Positions 46,917-58,759 of a stretch of DNA of 64,000 bases are shown here, in pieces. A program made the translations under genes and the position numbers. Numbering within the stretch: position 1 is the stretch's first letter; every line of letters starts with the position of its first letter. The stretch is taken from the NCBI RefSeq assembly GCF_050003625.1, contig NC_134398.1:21800622-21864621 (forward strand). Direction: 5' to 3'. The notes beneath the pieces are model-generated. The model was not told where the DNA came from. It saw nothing but the letters and a program-made list of their open reading frames with translations, and did not search any database. The DNA is from Haematobia irritans. Taxonomy: Eukaryota > Arthropoda > Insecta > Diptera > Muscidae.

Positions 46917-49433
46917 CATGGTTGCCACTCGCGCCAAAAATAAACTACCAAAATTTTATTTCTATAGAAAATTTTATTTGTATAGAAAATTTTGTCAAAA
47001 TTTTATTTCTATAAAACATGTTGTTAAAATTTTATTTCTATAGAAAAGTTTTGTTAAAATTTTATGTCTATAGAAAATTTTGTCAAAATGTTATTTCTAT
47101 AGAAAATTTTGTCAAAATTTTATTTCTATAGAAAATTTTGTCAAAATTTTATTTCTATAGAAAAATTTGTTAAAATTTTATTTCTATAGAAAATTTTGTT
47201 AACATTTTTTTTCTGTAGAAAATTTTGTCAAAATTGTATTTCTAAAGAAAATTTTGTCAAAATTTTATTTCTTTAGAAAATTTTGTCTAAATTTTATTTC
47301 TTTAGAAAATTTTGTAAAAATTTTATTTTTTTTAGAAAATTTGGTCAAAATTGTATTTCCATAGAAAATTCTGTCAAGATGTTCATTCTATAGAAAATAT
47401 TGCCAAATGTTTTGCTCTATCGAAAGTTCTGCCAAATTTTTATTCTATAGACAATTTTGTCAACATTTTTATTCTATAGCAAATTTTGTCAAAATTTTAT
47501 TTCTGTAGAAAATTTTGTCAACATTTTATTTCTTTAGAAAATTTTATCAAAATTTTATTTCTTTAGAAAATTTTGTCAAAATTTTATTTCTTTAGAAAAT
47601 TTTGTTAATTTTTTTATAGAAAATTTTTACAAAATTTTATTTCTATAGAAAATTTTTTCAAAATTTTTATTCTTTAGAAAATTTTGTCAAAATTTTATTT
47701 CCATAGAAAATTTTGTCAAAATTTTATTTCTTTAGTAACTTTTGTCAAAATTGTATTTCTATAGAAAATTTTGTTAAAATTTTAGTTCTATAGAAAATTT
47801 TGTCAACATTTTTATTCTATAGAAAATTTTGTCAAATTTTTTATTCCATAGAAAATTTTGTCAAAATTTTATTTCTTTAGAAAATGTTGTCAAAATTTTA
47901 TTTCTTTAGAAAATTTTGTCAAAATTTTATTTCTATTGATAATTGTGTTAAAATTTTTATTCCATAGAAAATTTTGTCAAAATTTTATTTCTATAGAAAA
48001 TTTTGTCAAAATTTTATTTTTTTTAGAAAATTTTGTCAAAATTTTATTTCTATAGAAAATTGTGTCAAAATGTTTATTCTATAGAAAATATTGCCAATTG
48101 TTTTACTCTATCGAAAGTTTTGTCAAATTTTTTATTCTATAGACAATTTTTATTCTATAGCAAAGTTTGTCAAAATTTTGTTTCTGTAGAAAATTTTGTC
48201 AAAATTTTTATTCTATAGAAAATTTTGTCAAAATTTTATTTCTTTAAAAAATTTTGTCAAAATTTTATTTCCATAGAAAATTTTGTCAAAATTTTATTTC
48301 TATAGAAAATTTTGTCAAAATTTATATTCCATAGAGAATTTTGTCAAAATTTTATTTCTATAGAAAATTTTGTCAAAATTTTATTTCTATAGAAAATTTT
48401 ATCAAAATTTTTATTCTATAGGAAATTTTGTCAAAATTTTTATTCCATAGAAAATTTTGTCAAAATTTAATTTCATTAGAAAATTTTGTCAAAATTTTAT
48501 TTTTATAGACAATTGGGTCAAAATTGTATTTCCATAGAAAATTCTGTCAAAATGTTTATTCTATAGAAAATATTGCCAAATGTTTTGCTCTACCGAAAGT
48601 TTTGTCAAAATTTTTATTCTATAGACAATTTTGTCAACATTTTTATTCTATAGCAAAGTTTGTCAAAATTTTGTTTCTGTAGAAAATTTTGTCAAAATTT
48701 TTATTCTATAGAAAATTTTGTCAAAATTTTTATTCCATACAAAATTTTGTCAAAATTTTATTTCGTTAGAAAATTTTGTCAAAATTTTATTTCTTTAAAA
48801 AATTTTGTCAAAATTTTATTTCCATAGAAAATTTTGTCAAAATTTTATGTCTATAGAAAATTTTGTCAAAATTTTTATTCCATAGAGAATTTTGTCAAAA
48901 TTTTATTTCTATAGAAAATTTTGTCTAAATTTTTATTCTATAGAAAATTTTATCAAAATTTTTATTCTATAGAAAATTTTGTCAAAATTTTTATTCCATA
49001 GAAAATTTTATCAAAATTTAATTTCTTTAGAAAATTTTGTCAAAATTTTATTTTTATAGACAATTGGGTCAAAATTGTATTTCCATAGAAAATTCTGTCA
49101 AAATGTTTATTCTATAGAAAATATTGTCAAACGTTTTACTCTATCGAAAGTTTTGTCAAAATTTTTATTCTATAGACAATTTTGTCAACATTTTTATTCT
49201 ATAGCAAATTTTGTCAAAATTTTATTTCTATAGAAAATTTTGTCAACATTTTATTTCTATAGAAAATTTTGTCAAAATTGTATTTATATGGAAAATTTTG
49301 TCAAAATTTTATTTTTATTTGTGAATTACTTCTCAGTTAAAGAGAAATATTGTGTAAAATCTAATCAAGAATTCTATCAAACAATAAAAAATCTACCATT
49401 TTTGGCAGAATTCTGCCAACTGTGGCAACCGTG
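46917..49433 (+). mobile_element. Array-bearing hAT-like MITE, expanded to 2.5 kb
   Basis: Left end CATGGTTGCCACTCGCGCC, right end GGCAGAATTCTGCCAACTG then TGGCAACCGTG. The ends are inverted over the outer 12 bases with one mismatch. The interior is about 2.4 kb of 29-bp units with higher-order structure. A block with GTTTATTCTATAGAAAATAT and CTCTATCGAAAGTT recurs at 47381, 48072, 48554 and 49105. Flanking 8-mers do not match, which fits the left junction being inherited inside the DINE-like element. Its right end lies 298 bp upstream of the IR start codon. Confidence 0.8.
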
Positions 49434-49731
49434 AGTCCTAGTACCATAGTGCAAGGGCGTTGTTTTTTATTTTTTTATTTATGAAAAAATTATGCTAGAA
49501 AATTATAACTCATCCTATTATCATCATTTCGAACATGTTAAATACCTACAATTATGTCGAAGATGACTAGGGAAAAGGAGGACATCGATTAAGGAAATAT
49601 TATAAAAAATAGAAGAATAAATTCTTACGCAGCTTTGATTGTTGAATTTAGTAATCCGGAATATCTTGAATATTATAGTCATTTACTTGGGATTATTTCC
49701 AAAAACCATTTCTATATATCATCTATAGAAA
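49434..49731 (+). promoter_or_regulatory. Presumed promoter/5' leader of the IR gene with an overlapping upstream ORF
   Basis: The only unique DNA between the minisatellite MITE and the IR start. A 65-codon upstream ORF (49635-49832, MIVEFSNPEYLEYY...) starts here and overlaps the IR start in another frame. If it is present in the mRNA it would reduce IR translation, unless transcription begins after 49635. No certain TATA box or initiator could be assigned. Promoter status is inferred from position only. Confidence 0.35.
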
Positions 49732-51621
49732 ATGGTAAATCTTCAAATATTATTTGTTGTTATCATGACAAATTCTTGGATGTTCAAGAGTATTTCGGGA
49801 AACAGTATAACCTCATCTTTAATAGAGAATAAATTGAATTTATATCCAAATTCATTCTATATAAAATTATTGAATCAAATTTATGAAGAACAAAGATATG
49901 AATCGATACTTTTGATTTATCAAGAACAATCCAAGATGCCTCATAGCTTCATGGAAGTTGTGGATAATTTACAAATACCAAAATTGCTGATAACCAATAA
50001 AAATCAAACATTCAGCTTTCGCAAAAAATTTAATTTGGAAATATTGGCCATGATGGTAATGAGCTCAAAATTTGACGAAGGACTTATGGACTTGTCAGCT
50101 GAAATTTTGGATAATATGCGACAAACGAGAATATTGAATATTGCAATAAATGTGGCAAACCAGAAAGTATATAAGGAGCAGTTACTAGTAACCTGTCGGA
50201 ATTACAAGATGACCAAAGTTTTGCTTAGATTTGAGAAAACTACCATGGAATCCGAAGAACATACAGTGCGAGTGTTTTCACTTAATCCCTATCCCAACTA
50301 TCATTGGGTAGACTTGGACTTCGATCATCACTACAATTTCTCGAAGACCAATAAATTTTTATATTTTCCTAAATATTGGAAAAATATGGAAAATTCAACA
50401 CTACTAACCTATACCGATTATAGCGTAGACAGATCACCATATTTCAAAGATAATGAAGGCAACATCAAACTCAGTGGTCATTTCCCTGGATTGGTTCAAC
50501 TCTTTGCGAAACTTTTCAATGCCTCCTTGCAAATGGCTTTCCCCTTGTCTCTGGATGATGCCATACATTCTACGGTGATACAAGCTGAAATGGTCAATAC
50601 TGGATTACTCGATATTCCCATGATACCAATGAGCAGTTTCAATGGCGACAATTGGCTCAAATATTCGGATGCCTATGAGATAGATCTATGTCGACTTGTG
50701 GTCCCTTGTGCCTATCAACTGAATACAAGAGAAGTTTATGGCATTCTATTGGATTCGAATTTTATGGCTTGCATCTTTCTATGTACTCTGGTATTATCTT
50801 TGGTCCATTCATTGATCGATTATGTTCGTGATGATATATGGGAATTTGGTCGTCTACTATTCAATGATCGAATATTTCCTGGTGTATTGGGGCAATCCTT
50901 CAAGGGTCGCCATAGCGGAAGTAGAAGTTTAAAAATTATCTATCTTCAAATCTTTCTTCTTGGCCTCTATATCAGTACCCAATTTTCGGTGAATATCAGC
51001 TCTCTCTTTACCCAACCTCCATATCATCGACAAATTGAGTCCCTTACGGATTTAAGGTCTTCATCTGTGAAAATTCTCTATAACGAATATGATGCTAAAG
51101 GTCAACGTGAGTTTGATAAAACTTTTGTGGATTCAATCGTTGTGAACCCAAATCAATCCTATGTCACTCATATGATGCATACTCTCAATACCACCTATGG
51201 CTATTATGTTGGATCAGTCTACTGGAAAATAATGGAACAGCAACAGTTGTTTTATAGTCGCAAGGTAATGTGCTCTCATGCAAATCTAACCCTACTACAT
51301 AGTTTTCCTTGGGCCATACCGTTGCCCAAGAATTCTCCGCATAAGGAAGCTTTGAATTATCTGATTCATCAGGTTCATGCTTTTGGTTTATTCGATGCTT
51401 GGATATCACAAACATTTTCCGATCTTTTAAAGTTTAAGATTTTAACTCTGCGTAATCCCCAGATAGAGCGTGGAGCAAAAGCTTTAGCAGCAGAGGATTT
51501 ATTTTGGATATGGATTATGATTGCCGGTGGTTTAATGGTTGCCAGCCTGGTGTTTGTATTGGAAATTCTACTGAGTTCAAATAGCATACAAATAATGCCT
51601 AATTGTTTTAAAAATTTCTAA
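49732..51621 (+). CDS. Divergent ionotropic receptor (IR), intronless, 629 aa
   Basis: Insect IRs are iGluR-derived ligand-gated cation channels in chemosensory neuron membranes, where divergent members usually act with co-receptors in taste or smell. The order here fits. Residues 1-20 resemble a signal peptide (LQILFVVIM core). A short divergent N-terminal domain follows. The S1-like region is at about 205-330 (FSKTNKFLYFPKYW, RSPYFKDNEGNIKLSGHFPG). M1 is at about 343-364, with a pore region to about 400, and M2 at about 402-422 (IYLQIFLLGLYISTQFSVN), followed by SSLFTQPPY. The S2-like lobe is at about 435-585 (HSFPWAIPLPKNSPHKEALN), M3 at about 590-614, with a short cytoplasmic tail. The length is normal for the family. 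The frame is uninterrupted, and an in-frame TAG six bases upstream fixes the first Met. The single exon and weak ligand-site conservation suggest the fast-evolving IR20a/IR52-type clade of flies; that subclade is inferred, so no symbol is given. It is the only intact gene in a repeat desert. Confidence 0.9.
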   Translation: MVNLQILFVVIMTNSWMFKSISGNSITSSLIENKLNLYPNSFYIKLLNQIYEEQRYESILLIYQEQSKMPHSFMEVVDNLQIPKLLITNKNQTFSFRKKFNLEILAMMVMSSKFDEGLMDLSAEILDNMRQTRILNIAINVANQKVYKEQLLVTCRNYKMTKVLLRFEKTTMESEEHTVRVFSLNPYPNYHWVDLDFDHHYNFSKTNKFLYFPKYWKNMENSTLLTYTDYSVDRSPYFKDNEGNIKLSGHFPGLVQLFAKLFNASLQMAFPLSLDDAIHSTVIQAEMVNTGLLDIPMIPMSSFNGDNWLKYSDAYEIDLCRLVVPCAYQLNTREVYGILLDSNFMACIFLCTLVLSLVHSLIDYVRDDIWEFGRLLFNDRIFPGVLGQSFKGRHSGSRSLKIIYLQIFLLGLYISTQFSVNISSLFTQPPYHRQIESLTDLRSSSVKILYNEYDAKGQREFDKTFVDSIVVNPNQSYVTHMMHTLNTTYGYYVGSVYWKIMEQQQLFYSRKVMCSHANLTLLHSFPWAIPLPKNSPHKEALNYLIHQVHAFGLFDAWISQTFSDLLKFKILTLRNPQIERGAKALAAEDLFWIWIMIAGGLMVASLVFVLEILLSSNSIQIMPNCFKNF

Positions 51622-51626
51622 ATAAA
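51621..51626 (+). terminator. Polyadenylation signal AATAAA overlapping the IR stop codon
   Basis: AATAAA begins on the last base of the TAA stop (51619-51621). If used, the 3' UTR would be only about 15-30 bases, which is short but seen in compact chemoreceptor genes. A run of AT-rich sequence follows. Inferred from the hexamer only. Confidence 0.5.
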
Positions 51627-51679
51627 AATTTTATAAACCTTGAATATAATCCCAATATTGAGGGTGCAATCTTATCCGT

Positions 51680-54600
51680 AAGGGATCAAAAATGTGAATT
51701 TAATTTAATTTTTTAAAAACTTCATATTTTTCCATAAGTTGAAGTTCATTTTCAATTTTAATAAAAAGTGAAAATGAGGGTCATGCATTTCTAATTAAAT
51801 TTTATTTGGGCTTACTTCACTGCGGCTCATTTTCCTAAGGTCTATTTTCATGACGCCAGGTAGGGTCAAGCGTGAATATTAACCCACATTTTAGTTTTGG
51901 GGTGAATTTTCATGCATTTCCAAATTGGGCTCATTTTCCTGGGGTCTATTTTCATACCGGCCTCTGTAACACATATTTAATTTTTTTTTAAACTTCTTCA
52001 TGTTTCTTGATCAGTTAGGGTTTATTTTCATAAGGATCAAAAGATAAAATGAGTCCTAATTTTATTTTGGTAGATTTTCATGCTTCAGTTACATTTTCAA
52101 TGAGACTCATGTTTATTATGGGGCTCATTTTCCTGGGGCCTATTTTCATAGCACACTCGCACTTGAAAGAAGTCTTATACATTTTAAGTAAATATTATCC
52201 CTAATTTTATTTTGGGGTCAATTTTCATGAATTTCTAATAACACTTTGTGTGGGCTTATTTCAATGGGGCTCCTTTTCCTGAGGCCTATTTTCATAGCAT
52301 CCTTAGTGACACAAATTTAATTTTTTTCTTAACATTTGATATCTGTTATCAACTAGGGTTCATTTTCACAGGTTTTTAAAATCAAATGTGAAAATGAGCC
52401 CTAATTTTATTTTGGTATCGATTTTCATGCATTTCCAATTACACTTCTTTTGGACTAATTTCAATGGTGCTCATTTTCTTATTTTCATAGCAAAAGTGAA
52501 AATGAGCCCTCATTTTATTTTAGCGTCGATTTTCATGCTTTAGTTACATTTTGTTTGGGCTCATTTCCATGAGGCTCATATTCAATATGGGGCTCATTTT
52601 CCAGGGGTCTATTTTCATAGGACGCTTAGTAAGACATACTTAATTTTTTATTAAAATTTGATATCTTTTATTAGTTAGGGTTCATTTTCACACGATGTTT
52701 TAAGTCAAAAGTGAATATTAACCCTCATTTTATTTTGGATTCAATTTTCATGAATTCCCAATAACATTTTGTTTGGGCTCATTTCTTTGGGTTTATTTTT
52801 CTGATTCGTTTAAATCAAAAGTGAAAATGAGCCCCAATATTATATTGGTATCGATTTTCATGCATTTCCAACTACACTTCGTTTGGACTAATTTCAATGG
52901 TGCTTATTTTCATAGCAAAAGTGAAAATGAGCCCTCATTTTATTTTAGCGTCGATTTTCATGCTTCAGTTACATTTAGTTTGGGCTCATTTCCATGAGGC
53001 TCATATTCAATATGGGGCTCATTTTCCAGGGGCCTATTTTCATAGGACACTTAGTAAGACATATTTAATTTTTTATTAAATTTTGATATCTTTTATTAGT
53101 TAGGGTTCATTTTCACACGATGTTTTAAGTCAAAAGTGAATATTAACCCTCATTTTATTTTGGATTCAATTTTCATGAATTTCCAATAACATTTTGTTTT
53201 GGCTCATTTCTTTGGGTTTATTTTCCTGGGGCCTATTTTCATACCACCCTCTGTAAGTCATATTTTTCATACGATCTTTTAAATCTAAAGTGAAAATGAG
53301 CCCCAATTTTATTTTGGTATCGATTTTCATGCATTTCCAACTACACTTCGTTTGGACTCATTTCAATGGTGCTCATTTTCATAGCAAAAGTGAAAATGAG
53401 CCCTCATTTTATTTTAGCGTCGATTTTCATGCTTCAGTTACATTTAGTTTGGGCTCATTTCTATGAGGCTCATGTTGAATATGGGGCTCATTTTCCAGGG
53501 GCCTATTTTCATAGGACGCTTAGTAAGAGATATTTAATTTTTTATTAAAATTTTATATCTTTTATCAGTTAGGGTTCATTTTCACACGATGTTTTAAGTT
53601 AAAAGAGAATATTAACCCTCATTTTATTTTGGGTTCAGTTTTCATGAATTTCTAATATCATTTTGTTTGGGCTCATTTCTTTGGGTTTATTTTCCTGGGG
53701 CCTATTTTCATACCACCCTCTGTAAGTCATATTTTTCACACGATCTTTTAAATCAAAAGTGAAAATGAGCCCCAATTTTATTTTGGTATCGATTTTCATG
53801 CATTTCCAACTACACTTCGTTTGGACTAATTTCAATGGTGCTCATTTTCTTATTTTCATAGCAAAAGTGAAAATGAGCCCTCATTTTATTTTAGCGTCGA
53901 TTTTCATGCTTCAGTTACATTTAGTTTGGGCTCATTTCCATGAGGCTCATATTCAATATGGGGCTCATTTTCCAGGGGCCTATTTTCATAGGACACTTAG
54001 TAAGACATATTTAATTTTTTATTAAATTTTGATATCTTTTATCAGTTAGGGTTCATTTTCACACTATGTTTTAAGTCAAAAGTGAATATTAACCCTCATT
54101 TTATTTTGGGGTTAATTTTCATGAGCTCATTTCTTTGGGGTTTATTTTCCTGGGGCCTATTTTCATACCACCCTCTGTAAGTCATATTTTTCACACGATC
54201 TTTTAAATCAAAAGTGAAAATGAACCCACATTTTATTTTTGGGTAGGTTAGGTTGGGTGGCAGCACGATGTATCAGACACACTTAGACTATTCAGTCCAT
54301 TGTAATACCACAATTGTGAACTTCTCTCTTGTCACTGAGTGCTGCCCGATTGCATGTTAAGCTCAATGACAAGGGACCTCATATTTATAGCCGAGTCCGA
54401 AAGGCGTTCTACATTGCAGTGAAACCACTTAGAGAAGCTTTGAAACTCTCAGAAATGTCACCAGCATTACTGAGGTGCGAAAATTTATTTTGGCGTAAAT
54501 TTTCATATTTCAGTTACATTTTCTTTGGGCCCATTTGCATGGGTCTCATATTAATTGTAAGGTGTCGCGCTACATTTCAGGCTGTATGCCATTTGGGTTT

Positions 54601-55750
54601 TGGGGGATTAGTTTCCTGGGACCCTCAGTAACACATATCTATTTTTTCCTAAAACTTCATAGCTTTTCATCCAACTTAAAACTGAAAATGAGATCCAATG
54701 GGGTCGATTTTCATGCCTCACTTATGGTTTGTTTGTGCTGATATTCATTAGTAAGCGTCGCCTCATATTTCGGAACCTGTTTCTGGGGGCCCAATTTCAT
54801 GCCGCCCTCAGTAACATATATTTAACTTTTTCTGGAAACTTCATATTTTTTCCGTAAGTTGGGGTTCATTGTCACAATGTATTTTAAATAAGAAGTGAAA
54901 ATGAGCCGCAAAATTATTTTGCGGTCTATTTCCATGCTTCAGTTAAATTTAGTTTGGACTTAATTCCATGGGTCTCATATATATTATGAAGAGTCGCCCA
55001 ACATTTGGGGCTCTATTCCATTCAGGTTGTAGGGCTTATTTTTTGGGTGCCCATTTTCATTCCGCCCTCAGTAACACATATGTCACTTTTTCTGGAAACT
55101 TCATATTTTTTCTTCTACTTCATTTTTTTCCATGAGTTGGGGTTGTTTGTCACAATGTATTTTCAATCAGAAGTGAAAATAAGCCCTACTATTATTTTGG
55201 AGATGATTTTCATGCTTAAGTTAAATATAATTAGGCATCAATTTTATATTTATTATGAAGTGTCGCCCAACATTTGGGGATCTATTTCATTTGAGTTTTG
55301 GGACTCATTTTCCTGGGGCCCATTTTCATATCACCCTCAGGAATACATATGTAATTTTTTTCTAATATTATATTTTTTTCATCAGTTAGAGTTCATTTTC
55401 AAACTGTGTTTTAAATCAAAAGTGAAAATGAGCCCAAATTTTATTCTGCGATCCTTCAGTCGGGGTCGATTTTTGTTATATTTTTTGGGGGCTCTATTCT
55501 CTCACATTTTTAAGGAAGCGTCCTACCGTATTTGGCCCTATTCCATTAGGGTTTAGGGACTCATTTTTGATACCGTTTTTTTAAATCACACAGTCTTTCC
55601 AATCAAAAGAGAACCTGAACCCTAATTTAATTGTTGGGTCGATTTTCATGCTTCAGTTACATTTTGTTTAGGCTCAAATTCATTGTGAATCGTAGCTCCA
55701 TATTTGGGTTTTGGGGCTAATTTTCGTAGGGGCCATTTTCATTCCGCAAT
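51680..55750. repeat. 4-kb satellite-like field built on GTGAAAATGAGCCC / GGGCTCATTTTC
   Basis: Imperfect repeats with recurring phrases: GTGAAAATGAGCCC, TTTTATTTTGGGGTCGATTT, TTTTCATGCATTTCC, GGGCTCATTTTCCTGGGGCC and TATTTTCATA. Both orientations of the TCATTTTC core occur within one unit. The marker TTAGGGTTCATTTTCACACG falls at about 52677, 53102, 53571 and 54048 (spacing 425, 469, 477), so a higher-order unit of about 470 bp is amplified in the middle. Copies to the left (about 320-340 spacing) and right (after 54480) are more decayed. Open frames here, such as MVLIFIAKVKMSPHFILASI repeated at 52897, 53366 and about 53850, are repeat translations. Confidence 0.85.
54242..54480 (-). mobile_element. 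SINE fragment inserted in the satellite field
   Basis: Reads GGTTGGGTGGCAGCACGATG, TTCAGTCCATTGTAATACCA, AGTGCTGCCCGATTGCATG and GAAACCACTTAGAGAAGCTT, matching the body and tail of the SINE at 18346-18706 on the same strand. It stops at TTACTGAGGTGCG, so the tRNA-like head is missing (5' truncation, usual for retroposition). Confidence 0.8.
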
Positions 55751-56776
55751 TTGAGAACATTTTCTATGGAAATAAAATTTTGAGAAAATTCTCTACAGAA
55801 ATAAAATTTTGATAAAATTTTCTATAGAAATGAAATTTTGAAGAAAAAAAAATCTCTAGAAATAAAATTTTGACAAATTTTTCTATAGAATTAAAATTTT
55901 CACAAAGTTTGCTATAAAAATAAAATTTTGAGAAAATTTTCTATAGAAATAAAATGTTGACAAAATTTTCTATAGAAACAAAATTTTGACAAAATTTTCT
56001 ATACAAACAAAATTTTGGGAAAAATTTCTATAGAAATAAAATTTTCGCGAAAGTTTCTATTGAAATAAAATTTTGATAACATTTTCTATAGAAATGAAAC
56101 AATGGAAACATTTTCTATAGAAATAAAGTTTTGACAAAATTTTCTAAAAAAATAAAATTTTGAGAAAATTTTCTTTAGAAATAACATTTTTGGAAAAATA
56201 TCTACAGAAATGCAAATTGGAAAAACTTTTTATAGAAAGATTTGGAAAAAAACTTTCTATAGAAATAAAATTTTGACAAAATTTTCTAGAAATAAAAAAA
56301 TTTCTATAGGCATAAAATTTTAACAAAAATGTCTGTAGAAATAAAATTTTGATAAAATTTTCTATAGAAATAAAATTTTGAAAAAAATGTCTATAGCAAT
56401 AACATTTTGAAAACAAATAATATAGAAATAACATTTTGACAAAAATCACTGTAGAAATGAAATTTTGAAAAAATCTATAGTAATAAAATTGTGAAAAAAA
56501 TTTCTACATAAAAAAGATTTCTGTAGAAATAAAAGTTTGATAACATTTTCTATAGAAATAAAATTTTGAAAAAATTTTCTTAAGAAATAAAATTTTGGGA
56601 AAGTTTACTAAGAAATAAAATTTTGATAAAATTTTCTATACAAATATAATTTTGAAAAAAAAAATCTATAGAAATAAAATTTTGAAAAAAAAAAACTATA
56701 GAAATAAAATTTTGAAAAAAATTATATGGAAATAAAATTTTGACAAAAATGTCTGTAGAAAAAAAAAATTGGTAAA
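55745..56776 (-). repeat. 29-bp minisatellite array, reverse orientation
   Basis: Units TTCTATAGAAATAAAATTTT with frequent GATAAAATTTTC and TGTAGAAATAAAAGTTTG variants. It is interrupted at 56777 by a Helitron. Blocks here reappear in the same order after 58763, showing an older duplication of the array. Confidence 0.9.
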
Positions 56777-58758
56777 TCTATATATATAAAATTCAATCTA
56801 TGTTTGTTTATTTGTTTGTTTGTTTGTATGTTCCGAGTTGGCTCCGAAACGGCTGAACCGATTTACTTGAAACTTTCAGAGATCGTCGGAGGCGTTCATG
56901 TGGTGAAAATAGGGTACCTCATTTTTTGACACCTGGTCGCGGAGGGGGACCTCCCCTTTGTCGGACTTTTTGAAAATTGGACCAAAGTTGACCGATTTGC
57001 TTGAAATTTTCATTGAAGGTTGGGTTTGGTATCTAGACAAAGATCCGCTACTTTATATTTCGATATTTGGTGGCGGAGGGGGACCTCTCCTTTGTTCGAC
57101 TTTTTTTAAAGTACAGTGAAAAAACTAAAATTCTCTAAATTATCTGAGATTTACAGAGAACATGCGGTGAGGTTATGGAATTAATATGGGGTACCTGATG
57201 GTTTCATATGTGGACGGGGAGGGGGACCTCCCCCTTGCCCTACTTTTTTAAACTTGGAACAAAATTATGCGATTTGCTTGAAATTTTCATTGAATGTTGG
57301 GGTTGGCATCTAGACAAAAATCCGCAACATTATTTTTCGATATTTGGGCGGGGAGGGGGACCACCCCTTTGCCCGATTTTTTTTTATGTACAAACAAAAC
57401 TAAACTCCCCCGACTGAAATTTTACGGAAAAATGGGTTATGAAATTTATATCAGGTTTTCGATTTTTTAATAAAAATAAAAACATCCACTTCTCATAAGT
57501 ACACGCAGAGAAACAATTAAACTTTTACCGAGTTACTTGAAATTTACAGAGAACTGGGGAGAGGTTACGATATTAATAGTTGATACCTGATTTTGTGATA
57601 TTTGGACGGAAGAGAGGCCGCCCTTTTAGGCTTATAAGTTGCTTGACATTTTCTGGGACGTTTACAAAAGATACGCTACATCACTTTTCGATATTTAGTC
57701 GGGGAGGAGGTCCTCCTCTAAAACTGGAAAAAAATAACAACAATTCTTAAGTTTTCTTGAAATTTACATAGGCAGTGGGGGAAGGTTATGAACGAATAGG
57801 CAACCTTCCTTGCCCCACACTTGAAGGAAAGTTTCAAGAATTTTCGGGGAAGGTTAGGGGTGCTATTCACTACGGTGTTTGTCGATATTGTATCGGGGAA
57901 AGTGACGTCCCTTTAAAACAATAGAGCAAAATTTAAACATCGCCGATCTACTTGAAATTTAAAGGGAACGTGGGAGGAGGTGATTAAATTAGTGTATGAT
58001 TTTTTAATTAAATTAGTATATGATTTTTCGATATCTGGTTGGGGAAGGGGAAAATTGAAATAAACTTTGTCGATTTACTTCGATAGAATTTATAGGGACC
58101 ATTGAGTAGTTGCGAAATTAATATAGGATACGTGATAGTCGGAGTGGAGCGAAGGTGGGGGGGAGGGTTCCCTTTTGTCCATTTTTTTTTCTTCTTAAAT
58201 TGAAAGTAGAGGGTTGTCCGTAAATGGGAACTCGGTACATAATTTTATGATTTTTGCACAGGCTTCTGCCAGACTTCTTTTTAGCAAAGAACTTAAATTT
58301 ACATGAAATTGGCAGCCAACGTAGAGGGTGCATCATTTTCCAACATTTTAGCAAATGTTAATGTGGTAAAATTGTTTACTATTTTTGCTTTTTCCGATTT
58401 ATTGGATGGGAAACAGTAATTCTTTGTATGTTATTATAATATAGTGCTTAATTTTCAGATATGTTGAGGAGAAGGATACCTCTCCTTGACAAACCACACT
58501 TAAAATTCACAAGAAATATCGAAGATTGTCCAACTACTTGAATACAGAACATTATATAAAAAATTGGAGGAAAGGGTACACCCTCTCCCGCCGTATTTGT
58601 ACCTATAAACGAAAAATCAAGTAGTCCGATTTGTTTAAAAGAATTCAAATATTTTCGAATTTGTTTTCAGCGCGAAGGATATAGTTGACTAAGTTAACGC
58701 AAAATGTTCCTCCAAATACGCTTCGGAAGGCGCAGCGAAGCGGGCCGGGTTACGCTAG
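56777..58758 (+). mobile_element. Complete non-autonomous Helitron, 1982 bp
   Basis: Starts TCTATATATATAAAATTC after A (56776) and ends GGGCCGGGTTACGCTAG before T (58759), the canonical A^T insertion with TC...CTAG ends and no duplication. A hairpin with arms CGCTTCG / CGAAGCG ends about 17 bases before the terminus, as usual for Helitrons. After the (GTTT)n stretch come GGCTGAACCGATTTACTTGA and four tandem blocks of about 136 bp carrying GGAGGGGGACCTCCCC (about 56945, 57077, 57218, 57354), then more diverged material. No Rep/helicase ORF. Frames at 57208 and 58118-58648 are chance frames within it. Confidence 0.9.
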
Positions 58759-58759
58759 T

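Noticed and set aside
49732..51621. Reading the IR as a synaptic glutamate receptor
   Set aside because: There is no large N-terminal leucine-binding-type domain, and the S1/S2 lobes are far more divergent than in NMDA/AMPA/kainate types; length and layout fit insect IRs.
52773..54025. Repeated MVLIFIAKVKMSPHFILASI-type frames downstream of the IR gene
   Set aside because: They recur with the approximately 470-bp satellite period and break between units; no signal of selection is visible.
57208..57417. 69-codon GRGTSPLPYFFKLGTKLCDL-type frame, also at 58-300 on the minus strand
   Set aside because: It lies within the Helitron tandem blocks and is conserved only because the element is repeated; there is no Rep or helicase motif.
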